Source: Brevifilum sp029548365 (GTDB taxonomy: Bacteria; Chloroflexota; Anaerolineae; Anaerolineales; Anaerolineaceae). Taken from it: a stretch of 64,000 nucleotides of DNA. Location of the stretch: assembly GCA_035376985.1 (NCBI GenBank), contig DAOSSA010000010.1, positions 1 to 64,000 on the forward strand, read 5' to 3'. The stretch's first letter is position 1. Every line of letters starts with the position of its first letter. The position numbers and the translations under genes are program-made. This document shows, piece after piece, positions 24,206 through 32,998 of this stretch. Under the pieces are notes generated by a model, which had not been told where the DNA came from, made no database searches, and saw only the letters and a program-made list of their open reading frames with translations.

Positions 24206-25912
24206 ATGAAAAAATTCCGTTGGCAGTTATTAACCATTCTGATTACCGGGTTGATCGTTGGCATTTTGTTGATCCTTCAACAAATTGAGGATGATGTTGA
24301 AGTTGTCTCCACGCCTTCACCAATTTCGGGTGGGATTTATACTGAAGCCAAGGTAGGAAGCTTCATGCGATTGAATCCTTTTCTCAGTGTTTACAATCCT
24401 CCTGATCAAGATGTGAGCCGGCTGCTGTTTAATGGCCTGATTCGCTTCGATTCGCGCGGTATTCCCCAGGCGGATCTGGCTGAATCCTGGGGTGTTTCAT
24501 TTGATGGCACCGTCTATAATTTTTCTTTGCGAGATGACGTTTTCTGGCATGATGGTGAAATCTTCGATAGCAGTGATGTGCTTTTTTCCATTGATTTCTT
24601 GAAATCAAATCATCCTTTAATCTCCGAGGACTTGCAAAACTTTTGGTCACAAGTTGAGGTTGTGGTATTGTCGGAAACTCAGATGCAGTTTCTCCTTCCT
24701 GAACCTTTTGCACCTTTTCTGGATTATTTAACCTTTGGCATCATTCCCGAACATTTGCTTGGCGGTCTGAGCCTGGAAGAGATGATCGATCATCCATTTA
24801 ACCTGGCGCCGGTAGGCACCGGTCCATTTCGGTTTCAGCGTTTACTGGTTGACAACGAACAAATCATCGGCGTGGTTCTCGAAGCGTTTGATGCATACTA
24901 CCTGGGTCGTCCATACCTGGATGAGTTTATTTTTCGATATTATCCTGATTCTCAAAAAGCCTTGGATGCTTTTCGAAGCGGAGAAGTTGAGGGAATCGCG
25001 TGTGTTTACGATTCAATATTAAGTGAGGTTTTAAAAGAACCCGAACTTTCCATATTTACGGTGCGAGCGCCATTACTCTCCATTGTTTATCTCAACCTGA
25101 ACAATCCTGAGGTCAGCTTTCTGCAAGAGCCAGAATTCCGACAGGCATTAATGACTGCGATCAACCGGTCACGTATTGTGGATGAGGTTTTCCAGGGTCA
25201 GGCTGTTATGGCCAATGGCCCGATTATGCCCGGAACCTGGGCTTATTATGATGGCCTTGAAAGTATTCGTTATGATCCAATCGAGGCACAGCGCCTGTTT
25301 GAGGCAACTGGTGCAGTGCAAGATGAGGAAACCGGGTTGCACGTTACCGATAATGGTCAGGAGATTGCGATCACCTTGCAGCATCCTTCCACTGAGATGC
25401 ATACACAAATTGCGAAGATGATCAAATCGGATTGGGAATCTCTGGGGCTTCAGGTTGAACTGAACGCCAAGCCATACGAAAGCGTACTGGCTGATCTTGA
25501 AGCACGCGAATACCAGGTGGCTTTGGTGGAAATCAACCTGATGCGTTCGCCCGATCCTGATCCATATCCGTTTTGGGGTCAGGCACAAACGCTTTCCGGG
25601 CAAAATTATGCGGATTGGGATAATCGTTCTGCCAGTGAGTTTTTAGAGCAAGCACGGATGACAGTGGATATGGGCGAAAGGGAGCGACTTTACCGAAATT
25701 TCCAGGTAATGTTTAACCGAGAAATGCCGTCCTTACCTTTGTTTTATTCAACCTACACTTACGCGATCAGCTCGGATATCAATGGAATAGTCCTGGGGCC
25801 AATTTTCGAGCCTGGCGATCGGTTTCAAAACGTTCATGAGTGGTTTATCCTCACCGGGCGTGACTTAAACACGGTTACCACAAAGGAAGCGCCTGTGGTT
25901 ATCGAGGAATGA
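24206..25912 (+). CDS. Peptide/solute-binding protein of an ABC transporter (SBP_bac_5), membrane anchored
   Basis: I start at ATG 24206, directly before MKKFRWQLLTILITGLIVGI, a TM or signal anchor (about residues 6-26). An in-frame TTG at 24146 would add 20 unlikely residues. The 568-residue mature region is an OppA/DppA-type binding protein: LNPFLSVYNPPDQDVSRLLFNGLIR, then LAESWGVSFDGTVYNFSLRDDVFWHDG (family signature) and PVGTGPF. No lipobox cysteine follows the hydrophobic segment, so it stays anchored or is cleaved. No permease or ATPase genes adjoin, so its transporter, if any, is elsewhere. Confidence 0.88.
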   Translation: MKKFRWQLLTILITGLIVGILLILQQIEDDVEVVSTPSPISGGIYTEAKVGSFMRLNPFLSVYNPPDQDVSRLLFNGLIRFDSRGIPQADLAESWGVSFDGTVYNFSLRDDVFWHDGEIFDSSDVLFSIDFLKSNHPLISEDLQNFWSQVEVVVLSETQMQFLLPEPFAPFLDYLTFGIIPEHLLGGLSLEEMIDHPFNLAPVGTGPFRFQRLLVDNEQIIGVVLEAFDAYYLGRPYLDEFIFRYYPDSQKALDAFRSGEVEGIACVYDSILSEVLKEPELSIFTVRAPLLSIVYLNLNNPEVSFLQEPEFRQALMTAINRSRIVDEVFQGQAVMANGPIMPGTWAYYDGLESIRYDPIEAQRLFEATGAVQDEETGLHVTDNGQEIAITLQHPSTEMHTQIAKMIKSDWESLGLQVELNAKPYESVLADLEAREYQVALVEINLMRSPDPDPYPFWGQAQTLSGQNYADWDNRSASEFLEQARMTVDMGERERLYRNFQVMFNREMPSLPLFYSTYTYAISSDINGIVLGPIFEPGDRFQNVHEWFILTGRDLNTVTTKEAPVVIEE

Positions 25913-25920
25913 GAGGATGA

Positions 25921-26469
25921 ATGTCGCCTGTGTATACATCGGATGGAGACCAGGGGGAAACAGGATATTTAGGAAAAGGCAGAATTTCAAAATCATCTTT
26001 GCGCATTGAGTCTGTTGGAAGCGTTGATGAAGCCAACGCCGCGATTGGCCTGGCTCGCGCTCTATGTGCAGACCCTAAATCGAAAACGATATTGTTTGAA
26101 GTTCAAAAACACCTGTATTTATTAATGACTGAATTGTCAGCATCTCCTGAAATGGCAGATCAGTTTGATCGCCTCAACCAGGATCATGTTAATTGGCTTG
26201 AGGAACAAATTGAGGACCTGGAGAGTGCTGTTGTTCTGCCCAGGGAATTTATCATCCCGGGCAGCTCGCCAGCCAGCGGCGCAATTCATCTGGCGCGCAC
26301 CATTGTCAGGCGAGCGGAGCGCCGGGCTGTCAGCATGTTGGAGGCAGAATTAATCAAAAAGCAATTGTTGATCGCATATCTCAATCGCTTATCGTCGTTG
26401 TTGTTTATGGTTGAAGTATACGAAGCTCTGAGCGCCGGGAATGATATTCAATTGGCAAAAGAGACCTGA
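25921..26469 (+). CDS. PduO-type ATP:cob(I)alamin adenosyltransferase
   Basis: The enzyme makes adenosylcobalamin from cob(I)alamin and ATP. The 182-residue protein begins PVYTSDGDQGETGYLGKGRISK (about 3-24), the ATP-binding T-x-x-G-D-x-G-x-T...G-x-R-x-x-K motif. It has the family helices VDEANAAIGLARAL (about 36) and PGSSPASGAIHLARTIVRRAER (about 114-136, with the conserved Arg residues). It follows the binding-protein gene by 8 bases and DUF554 follows after 3, so the three are probably co-transcribed. No cobalamin riboswitch is seen. Confidence 0.9.
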   Translation: MSPVYTSDGDQGETGYLGKGRISKSSLRIESVGSVDEANAAIGLARALCADPKSKTILFEVQKHLYLLMTELSASPEMADQFDRLNQDHVNWLEEQIEDLESAVVLPREFIIPGSSPASGAIHLARTIVRRAERRAVSMLEAELIKKQLLIAYLNRLSSLLFMVEVYEALSAGNDIQLAKET

Positions 26470-26472
26470 TCA

Positions 26473-27186
26473 ATGATTGGCACACTGATCAATGTTGCGA
26501 CCATTGTAGTCGGCTCTATCTTGGGGATTGTGATCAGCGCCCGCCTGTCTTCACAACTGCGTGAAACCGTCGTCAACGGGTTGGGTTTGTTCACCCTCGC
26601 ATTTGGATTGATGTCCTTTTTAGAAACATCCAATCCCCTGGTGCCTTTGGGAGGGTTGTTGATCGGCGCGTTGTTGGGGGAATGGTTGAAAGTAGAAGAA
26701 CGCCTGACCTGTATTGGCGAGAAATTAAAACATCTGGTTATGCGTAACGGTTCACACGATGAGACGCAATCCAAATTTGTGGAGGGCTTTGTCACTGCTT
26801 CACTGGTATTTGTCATCGGCCCGATGGCGATTTTGGGTGCCATTCAGGATGGTGTGACCGGGAATTATGAAATGTTATCCATTAAAGCAATTTTAGATGG
26901 GTTTGCTTCGATCGCCTTTGCCTCATCTTTAGGCATTGGTGTGGCCTTTTCTGCATTAAGCATTTTCATTTACCAGGGTGGAATCGCACTCACCTCCGGG
27001 TTGTTCAGCCAGTTCTTTTCGACTGCCATGATTTCTGAAATGACAGCCGCTGGCGGATTGATATTAATTGCTGTTTCTCTTAATAGTTTGTTGGAAATCA
27101 AGAAAATACGGACCGGAAGCTTCCTTCCAGGGCTGTTGGTTACGCCGTTAATCGTGCTGATATTGGAACAGTTTTTTGGTGGGTAA
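26473..27186 (+). CDS. DUF554 family membrane protein (YdfK-like)
   Basis: The 237-residue protein has about seven hydrophobic segments. It opens MIGTLINVATIVVGSILGIVI and has GGLLIGALLGEWLKVEERL (about 57-75), both hallmarks of DUF554. FVEGFVTASLVFVIGPMAILGAI (about 102) is the other conserved block. No function is established for the family; it is a predicted inner-membrane protein, perhaps a transporter. The start lies 3 bases after the stop of the cobalamin gene. Confidence 0.85.
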   Translation: MIGTLINVATIVVGSILGIVISARLSSQLRETVVNGLGLFTLAFGLMSFLETSNPLVPLGGLLIGALLGEWLKVEERLTCIGEKLKHLVMRNGSHDETQSKFVEGFVTASLVFVIGPMAILGAIQDGVTGNYEMLSIKAILDGFASIAFASSLGIGVAFSALSIFIYQGGIALTSGLFSQFFSTAMISEMTAAGGLILIAVSLNSLLEIKKIRTGSFLPGLLVTPLIVLILEQFFGG

Positions 27187-27251
27187 GTAATTCGGTTTTG
27201 TTGACGGCTTCTTGCTCGTTTGCAACCAGGGTTCTTTATCAAATATCCTTT

Positions 27252-27923
27252 TTAACGCCCAAGCAATGATTCAACCAGTGGCACCAACTGATTTGAATAG
27301 ACCAACTGGTCGTTGACTAAGAAACTTGGGGTACCGGTGACACCGACGGATTGGGCAAAGAGGATATCTTCAGCGAGTCTTTCGTTAAGGGCGTCATTAT
27401 TGGTCAAGCAGGCATCAAATTCTTCGCGCTCCACACCCACGGATTCAGCCAGGCGGGTCAAATTGGTAATTGAAAAACCGTCCTGGTTACCGGTCGCCGA
27501 ATAAAGATTCGGTTTCAACTCAAAGAAGAGGTTTTGATCTGCAACGCAATATGCGACTTTGGCTGCGTTTTGCGTTCCTTCATCACTTGAAAAGGCCAGG
27601 TTAACGTAGCGATAATAAACATCACCGGTGTCAACATATTTTTTGATGAATTCTGGCTCATCGGTCATTGAAAAGCTTGCACAATAGCCGCAATAAAAAC
27701 TCGAAAAATTCACTACTTTAATCGGTGCATCCGGATTTCCAAGCGTAAAACCAGCGCTATCTTTGTAATTCAGTTTAGAGCGCAGCAAATTGGGAAGAAC
27801 AGCTGCGAGGCTGATCAACAAAATGATCCCAAGTGTTATGAAAAGGAATCGCTTTGTTTTTCTCCGCTTCTGTTCCAGGCGTTTTTTTCTGATGAGACGT
27901 TGTCTAGCAGGGTTTGTTGACAT
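27252..27923 (-). CDS. DsbA-like thioredoxin-fold protein, membrane anchored
   Basis: The protein has 223 residues: a very basic N-terminus (about 1-25), one TM helix (about 26-44) and an extracytoplasmic DsbA/Thioredoxin_4 domain. The redox motif is C78-G-Y-C81 in SSFYCGYCASF. The cis-proline loop is GVTGTPSFLVND near 200, and the second Cys pair C124/C156 may be structural. It probably oxidises or isomerises exported thiols. An AGGAG site precedes ATG 27923. A CcdA/TlpA pair at 51.5 kb could act in the same pathway. Confidence 0.88.
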   Translation of the reverse strand: MSTNPARQRLIRKKRLEQKRRKTKRFLFITLGIILLISLAAVLPNLLRSKLNYKDSAGFTLGNPDAPIKVVNFSSFYCGYCASFSMTDEPEFIKKYVDTGDVYYRYVNLAFSSDEGTQNAAKVAYCVADQNLFFELKPNLYSATGNQDGFSITNLTRLAESVGVEREEFDACLTNNDALNERLAEDILFAQSVGVTGTPSFLVNDQLVYSNQLVPLVESLLGR

Positions 27924-28023
27924 AAAAAGGATCTCCTATGACAAAGTAATGGCTTGATTTTCTCACAATTGCACGGCATTGTCCAGTATGAATAAATATT
28001 AATTTCAGGGTTAATGGATCGGA

Positions 28024-28893
28024 TTACAGGGCGCGTTGGTAGACGGGAATTACCGTACCTGTTTGTTGAAATCCGAATTTTGAATATACAGCTAAAGATG
28101 AATGATTATCAGCCTGTGTATTCACCGTCACATGAGTAATTTCTTTCGCTAATAACCGGGTGAGCAGGTCTCCGACCAGCATCGATGCAATGTGTTGCCC
28201 CTGTTGTTCGGGTTGTACTGCAAGGCGAGCCAGATGAGCATGAAAGCTCCACCAGGTACTGATTTGATACCCAACGATTTTCTGGTTCCTGACTGCCACA
28301 GTGGCGACGCCTTGTTGTTGATAAGCCTTCTTGAGACTGGCCAGTGAATTTTGCCAGATTGGAGCGAAGGCGGCATGATCAATCTGCGCGACTTCTGGCA
28401 AATCATCTTCGCACATGGGCCTGATTTCAATTTGCGAAGGGTCATTGCTCACAGACATAGACGAATATTTCTTTTCAAGAGAAACGATGTTATTTGTTTG
28501 CTCGAATTTTGTTCCTGAAAGCAGGGTTGTAAACCATCTGCTGGAACCGAGTGCTGCCAATGTTTTTACTCCCATTGATTTAATCGATAAAATGGCATGG
28601 TCAAGCAGACGCTGCCATGTGGGTTCAAGCATCCCTGAATTTTTAATGCAAAATAAGCGGATCCAGGTCACTCCCGGTACCTCGGGTGCGGTCAGGAGTA
28701 TTGCGTAAATCTGCTGCTGATATTTTTCAACCAGAAAGGGCTGTTGGCCAATCCATTCTAGTGCGTTGAACCAGTCTAAGTGTTGATGAATGCGGTAGTT
28801 CTGACTGAGAAAATGGGTAATTTCGCGTAGATCTGCACTGGTTGCAGTGCTGATAATTCTGTTCTTCGAAGAAAAGGGCTGGTTATCGGGCAT
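28024..28893 (-). CDS. Tandem GNAT-like acetyltransferase
   Basis: The protein has 289 residues. The C-terminal half (about 145-289) is a clear GNAT domain: IEIRPMCEDDLPEVAQIDHAAF, then LARLAVQPEQQGQHIASMLVGDLL (the CoA loop reads QQGQHIA) and NTQADNHSSLAVYSKFGFQQTGTV. The first half resembles a degenerate N-terminal acetyltransferase module without a CoA loop. Substrate unknown. A strong GNAT call rests on the second domain only. Confidence 0.82.
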   Translation of the reverse strand: MPDNQPFSSKNRIISTATSADLREITHFLSQNYRIHQHLDWFNALEWIGQQPFLVEKYQQQIYAILLTAPEVPGVTWIRLFCIKNSGMLEPTWQRLLDHAILSIKSMGVKTLAALGSSRWFTTLLSGTKFEQTNNIVSLEKKYSSMSVSNDPSQIEIRPMCEDDLPEVAQIDHAAFAPIWQNSLASLKKAYQQQGVATVAVRNQKIVGYQISTWWSFHAHLARLAVQPEQQGQHIASMLVGDLLTRLLAKEITHVTVNTQADNHSSLAVYSKFGFQQTGTVIPVYQRAL

Positions 28894-28945
28894 ATTTCAG
28901 AAACGATACCTGCGAATCAGTCAATATTGAATTTAATAGGTTGGT

Positions 28946-29614
28946 TTATACCGATCTGAGTTTCTCGATTAAGTACTTTGCGATAAATGCCTGATCTTGT
29001 TTGGAAACTTTGCGAAGCGCGTTCATGATGTCTGTATAAGGTTCTTCATCATCTGAACTTTCTGGGATATCCGATTTTGGAAATTCCGGCTGCCAGGCAT
29101 CCCTGTTGACATCCTCTTCAAGCTCAGATTTATTTAACCAAAGGGGCTTGTAAAGAGAATCGGTTTGAATACCCAGAAAAACTGAGATTTTGATCAGATC
29201 TCCAGCGGGTATTGCTGCAGTTCCATTTTCATAGGCTTGCAAAGTTTCCATTGGAATGTGGGTGGCTTGTTGAATATCACCCAGGGTGACTGCCTGCCTA
29301 CTCTTCTCCAGCCTGATCAAGGCGCACAGCATTTTGTCTCGAACCCGGACGTATTGCGAACGAAGGTTTGCGTCCAGAAAGGCGGTATTTGTGTTGAGAG
29401 ATTGATCTCTGTTCAGGAAAACAGACGGATCTTCTTCTAAATAAAGAGCCAACAACTCGAGTTCTGGCAAGGTGATCGGCTCTAACCCTTTTTCAATGTT
29501 GAGGTAAGTCTCCTTCGACAAGCCCAGTATGGTAGCGCAATCATGAATGCTGCGACGTTTGTTCTTTCTTATGGTTTTAATCCGCTCAGGGATGTGATCG
29601 GTTAACTCTGTCAT
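28946..29614 (-). CDS. Tandem-HTH (XRE-type) transcriptional regulator
   Basis: The start is ATG 29614. An in-frame ATG at 29749 lies upstream of the apparent -10 and overlaps the preceding gene, and AGGA sits 9 bases before 29614. The 222 residues carry a first XRE helix-turn-helix (about 8-60, SIHDCATILGLSKETYLNIEKG). A second follows (about 90-140, TLGDIQQATHIPMETLQAYENGTAAI). Then comes an acidic linker and a small helical C-terminal domain (KVSKQDQAFIAKYLIEKLRSV). Two HTH modules in one chain suggest binding of a long or bipartite operator. Targets are unknown. Confidence 0.82.
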   Translation of the reverse strand: MTELTDHIPERIKTIRKNKRRSIHDCATILGLSKETYLNIEKGLEPITLPELELLALYLEEDPSVFLNRDQSLNTNTAFLDANLRSQYVRVRDKMLCALIRLEKSRQAVTLGDIQQATHIPMETLQAYENGTAAIPAGDLIKISVFLGIQTDSLYKPLWLNKSELEEDVNRDAWQPEFPKSDIPESSDDEEPYTDIMNALRKVSKQDQAFIAKYLIEKLRSV

Positions 29615-29660
29615 CAGAAATGTCCTGTGATTGAATTCGTTTGGAACACGATGTCCTCCC

Positions 29661-29666
29661 ATTATA
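29661..29666 (-). promoter_or_regulatory. -10 element of the tandem-HTH regulator
   Basis: On the minus strand the sequence reads GCTATAATGGG, a perfect TATAAT 47 bases before ATG 29614. No strong -35 is seen at 17-18 bp. It lies just after the amidohydrolase stop, so the regulator can be expressed separately from the genes upstream. Confidence 0.55.
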
Positions 29667-29690
29667 GCGCATGCCTGCTTATTAGACGAA

Positions 29691-31304
29691 TTACCCCAGC
29701 GTATTTTGAACTTCGAATGGGAAATCACCGCTATTGTGCTTGCATTCACCGGCGATGAAGGTTGCCAGGGGTTGCAAGGACCCTAAATCGTGCGGGTGAG
29801 TTTTGAAGGGATCTTCTTTGAGAATAAGAAAATCAGCCTGGTAACCGGGTGATATTTTCCCCAATTGACGCCCGTGGCCTGCAATCAAGCAGGGCGCATG
29901 AGAAAACCCCTGCAAGGCTTCTGTAAGTGATAAGCGCTGATCAGGATGCCAACCTTCATCCCCGGGTGTACCGTCCAGTCGGCGGCGAGTTACCGCTGCA
30001 TGCAACCCATAGAACGGATTAAAGGGTTCGACAGGTGCATCAGAGCCCATCACAAAGTCAGCGCCAGCATCCAGGATTGAGCGATAAGCATAGGCATAAT
30101 GTGACCTTTGACCCAGGAAACGATCTGCCATGACCATATCGGAAGGTGCGTGTACTGGCTGTATTGAGGCGATAACCCCCAGTTTTTTGAAACGAGGCAG
30201 ATCACCAGGAGTGATGATCTGAACATGTTCTATGCGGTGAGTTAAATGCGGAAAATGATGTATTTCTTCATAAACCCTGATCCGCTCGATGGCGTTCAAA
30301 ACGATATGAATTGCCTTATCGCCAATGGCATGAACGGTCAGCGCAACGCCATGGTCCGCTGAATGGCACCCGATTTCAACAAGCTCATCTTCGGTCAACA
30401 GGAGATCGCCCGTGGTGTGTGTCCCCTCATACGGCTCGTGCATCGCTGCGGTATGCGGACCTAATGCGCCATCTGAGAAGAGCTTAACACCGCCCAGGCT
30501 GAGTCGGTAATCACCGAAACCGGTGCTCATCCCAGCGGTGATGAACGCATCCAGGTCGGTGAAGGGGATTTGTTTATGAACACGCAAGAGCGTTGAGCAT
30601 TCCTGGTTGAGCGCTTGCAGTGCCATCCAGCAGGTGTAATCGTCAAAATCATGGATTCCAACCAGACCAACTTTCCAAAGCTCAGGCAAGAGGGCTTTCA
30701 TCCTGTGGATGGTGTCCTCCACGGTGGACTTGGGAAGAAGCGTCTCGATCAGGTTCATCGCGCCTGCTTCCAAAAGGATACCCGTTGGCTGACCATTTGC
30801 ACTGCGCTGGATGACACCCCCCGGCGGATCCGGTGTCTCTGCGTCAATCCCTGCCAGTTTCAACGCCGTGCTATTTGCCCAGCCTGCATGCAAGGACTTG
30901 GCGGTCAGGTACACGGGTCTTTCATCGCACACCTGATCCAACAGGTTAGCGTTGCCATAGCCCTCTCGCCATTGATTGTGATTCCAGCCATGACCCCTGA
31001 CCCAGGCATCCTTTGGCAGACGCTCAACGACATTTTGTACCCGCAAAAGGCATTCCTGGAGGGTAGACGTCTCACAATCAACGATCGACACGCTTTCAGC
31101 TAAAAGGCGTAGATGGATGTGAGCATCAATTAAGCCAGGCAATAAGGTCATGCCGTGTAAATTGATAATTTTAGCGTTGGATGAAAAACCTGCGAGAATT
31201 TCTGCATCATTTCCCACAGCTAAGAAGCGGTCGTCTTCGATCGCAAGCGCGGTGGCACCGCGATGATCCGGTGAGAAGATGTTAGCGTTGTGAAGAATGA
31301 TCAT
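29691..31304 (-). CDS. Amidohydrolase family protein (YtcJ-like)
   Basis: The protein has 537 residues. It has the amidohydrolase TIM-barrel metal motif in GLIDAHIHLRLLAE (about 58-71, H-x-H) and the YtcJ marks VRGHGWNHNQW, VTVHAIGDKAIHIVLNAIE (about 323) and ASIQPVHAPSDM (about 380). GSDAPVEPFNPFYGLHAAVTRR (about 418) carries the catalytic Asp, and it ends with QADFLILKEDPF. YtcJ-like enzymes hydrolyse formamides or other N-acyl bonds; the substrate is not known. It starts 4 bases after the parB stop, so it is in the parA-parB unit. Confidence 0.88.
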   Translation of the reverse strand: MIILHNANIFSPDHRGATALAIEDDRFLAVGNDAEILAGFSSNAKIINLHGMTLLPGLIDAHIHLRLLAESVSIVDCETSTLQECLLRVQNVVERLPKDAWVRGHGWNHNQWREGYGNANLLDQVCDERPVYLTAKSLHAGWANSTALKLAGIDAETPDPPGGVIQRSANGQPTGILLEAGAMNLIETLLPKSTVEDTIHRMKALLPELWKVGLVGIHDFDDYTCWMALQALNQECSTLLRVHKQIPFTDLDAFITAGMSTGFGDYRLSLGGVKLFSDGALGPHTAAMHEPYEGTHTTGDLLLTEDELVEIGCHSADHGVALTVHAIGDKAIHIVLNAIERIRVYEEIHHFPHLTHRIEHVQIITPGDLPRFKKLGVIASIQPVHAPSDMVMADRFLGQRSHYAYAYRSILDAGADFVMGSDAPVEPFNPFYGLHAAVTRRRLDGTPGDEGWHPDQRLSLTEALQGFSHAPCLIAGHGRQLGKISPGYQADFLILKEDPFKTHPHDLGSLQPLATFIAGECKHNSGDFPFEVQNTLG

Positions 31305-31308
31305 TGGG

Positions 31309-32181
31309 TTATTCGGGGAGGATCTTTTCCAAAATAGCGTTTAATTCTTCGTCGGAATAATAATAAATGATCAAGCGCCCACTGTTTTGTCCGTCATGGA
31401 GGGCCACTTTAGTGCCAAAGTAACTCTTGAGCCGGTTTTCAAGCTCTCTGACCTCGGGAGTGGGGCTGGGCTTCGCCCTGGAAGGGGGTCTTTCTCCGCT
31501 CATTTTTTTAACCAGGGCTTCGGTTTGGCGAACATTTAAACTATCTCGAAGAATAACGCTCAGCACTGAATATTGCGCTGCTTCTGTTGACAGCCCAAGG
31601 AGTGCTCGAGCATGGCCTTCACTGATCAGGTTTTCAGCAAGGGATTTTCTGACCTGTTCCGGAAGATTTAACAAACGCAAGGTATTGGTCACACTTGTGC
31701 GGCTTTTTCCCACCCGCTCAGCGACTTGCTCGTGCGTCAGTGAAAAATCTTCGACCAAATGACGATAGGCGTCAGCCATTTCCAGGGGTGAGAGATCACT
31801 CCGCTGCAAGTTCTCAATTAATGCCAGTTCTAATTGGCTTTGCTCAGTAACTGTACGAACAATGACCGGCACCATGGTGAGACCGGCAAGTTGTGCTGCC
31901 CGCCAACGGCGTTCACCCGCGATCAGGAAATATTTCTCCTCGTCGTGCTGTTTTGTGACAATTAACGGCTGCAAGATGCCATGTTCACGAATTGATGCAG
32001 CCAATTCTTCCAGAGTTTCGTCTTCGATCTTACTGCGCGGTTGTTGAGGGTTTGGGAAAATGTTTTCGACAGGGATGTGCAGGATGCGGCTACCGGTGGT
32101 GATTAAACCGCTTGATGCTTTTTCATCGCTTGATGGGATTAATGCATCCAGCCCTTTTCCCAGGCCAGGTCTACGTGCCAT
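31309..32181 (-). CDS. parB: Chromosome-partitioning protein ParB
   Basis: ParB is a CTP-dependent clamp loaded at parS to organise and segregate the origin. The 290-residue protein has a basic N-terminal segment (ARRPGLGKGLDALIP) and the ParB/Srx CTPase motifs IREHGILQPLIV and GERRWRAAQLAG (about 90). The HTH is LTHEQVAERVGKSRTSVTNTLRLL (about 153-176), and a C-terminal dimer domain follows. The start shares one base with the parA stop (TAATG). No parS consensus site is visible within the operon. Confidence 0.94.
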   Translation of the reverse strand: MARRPGLGKGLDALIPSSDEKASSGLITTGSRILHIPVENIFPNPQQPRSKIEDETLEELAASIREHGILQPLIVTKQHDEEKYFLIAGERRWRAAQLAGLTMVPVIVRTVTEQSQLELALIENLQRSDLSPLEMADAYRHLVEDFSLTHEQVAERVGKSRTSVTNTLRLLNLPEQVRKSLAENLISEGHARALLGLSTEAAQYSVLSVILRDSLNVRQTEALVKKMSGERPPSRAKPSPTPEVRELENRLKSYFGTKVALHDGQNSGRLIIYYYSDEELNAILEKILPE

Positions 32182-32984
32182 TAGGTTGTCTCCTGAACGA
32201 TCGGTATTTGTACTTGGTCTGCAAGTAATAATTCTTTTGCCAGGGCTTTATAAGCGTGTGCACCGATGGAATCCGGTGCATATACAGAGATTGGTAATCC
32301 GTAAGATGGTGCTTCAGCCAAACGGATGGAACGAGGAATAATTGAATTAAAGACCCGGTCTCCGAAGTGATTTCTTACTTCTCCGACGACATCTGCAGAC
32401 AGATTCGTCCGCCCATCGAACATGGTGAGGATGACGCCACGAATTTGTAGACTTCCAAATAATGAGGTTTTTACCAGGTTGATGGTTCTGGTCAACTGCC
32501 CCAAACCTTCCAGGGCCAGGAATTCACATTGAACAGGAATGAGCACTCCATTGGCTGCTGCCACAAGCCCGTTGAGAGTTAATAAGCCCAGCGATGGAGG
32601 GCAATCAATTAAGATATAGTCATAACGAAATTTGATGGATTCAAGAACGTTTCTCAGGGTAAATTCCCGCTTCTGCATGTCAATTAACTCAATTTCTGCA
32701 CCTGCCAACGCAGGCGAGGCGGGGAGGATGGATATTTTAAATCTGGGGTTATGGAGTATTTGGGAGAGGATAGGTTGGGCGCCAATTAATACGTTATAAG
32801 CTCCGCCATTGACTGTATGTTTGTCGATTCCAAGACAGGAGGTGGCATTGGCTTGCGGGTCGATATCAACGATGAGAATCCGCTGGCCATAATAACCTAA
32901 ATAAGCCCCCAGATTAATCGCTGTGGTTGTTTTGCCAACGCCGCCTTTTTGATTAACAATCGTATAAACTTTGCCCAGGGACAT
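32181..32984 (-). CDS. parA: Chromosome-partitioning ATPase ParA/Soj
   Basis: The ATPase drives origin segregation with ParB. I start at ATG 32984, with AAGGA 7-8 bases upstream, rather than TTG 32990. The 267-residue protein shows the deviant Walker A KGGVGKTTTA (about 13-22), switch I DIDPQANATS (about 41-50), Walker B YILIDCPPSLG (about 117) and PVQCEFLALEGLGQL (about 147). The length matches chromosomal Soj. A PfkB gene lies 15 bases upstream. Confidence 0.94.
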   Translation of the reverse strand: MSLGKVYTIVNQKGGVGKTTTAINLGAYLGYYGQRILIVDIDPQANATSCLGIDKHTVNGGAYNVLIGAQPILSQILHNPRFKISILPASPALAGAEIELIDMQKREFTLRNVLESIKFRYDYILIDCPPSLGLLTLNGLVAAANGVLIPVQCEFLALEGLGQLTRTINLVKTSLFGSLQIRGVILTMFDGRTNLSADVVGEVRNHFGDRVFNSIIPRSIRLAEAPSYGLPISVYAPDSIGAHAYKALAKELLLADQVQIPIVQETT

Positions 32985-32998
32985 GACCAAATCCTTTT

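Noticed and set aside
30221..30230. GAACATGTTC palindrome as a second LexA box
   Set aside because: Spacing between half-sites is 2, not 4, and it lies inside the amidohydrolase coding sequence.
30615..31103. 162-codon + strand frame opposite the amidohydrolase
   Set aside because: It is the antisense shadow of a well-supported gene, with no ribosome-binding site.
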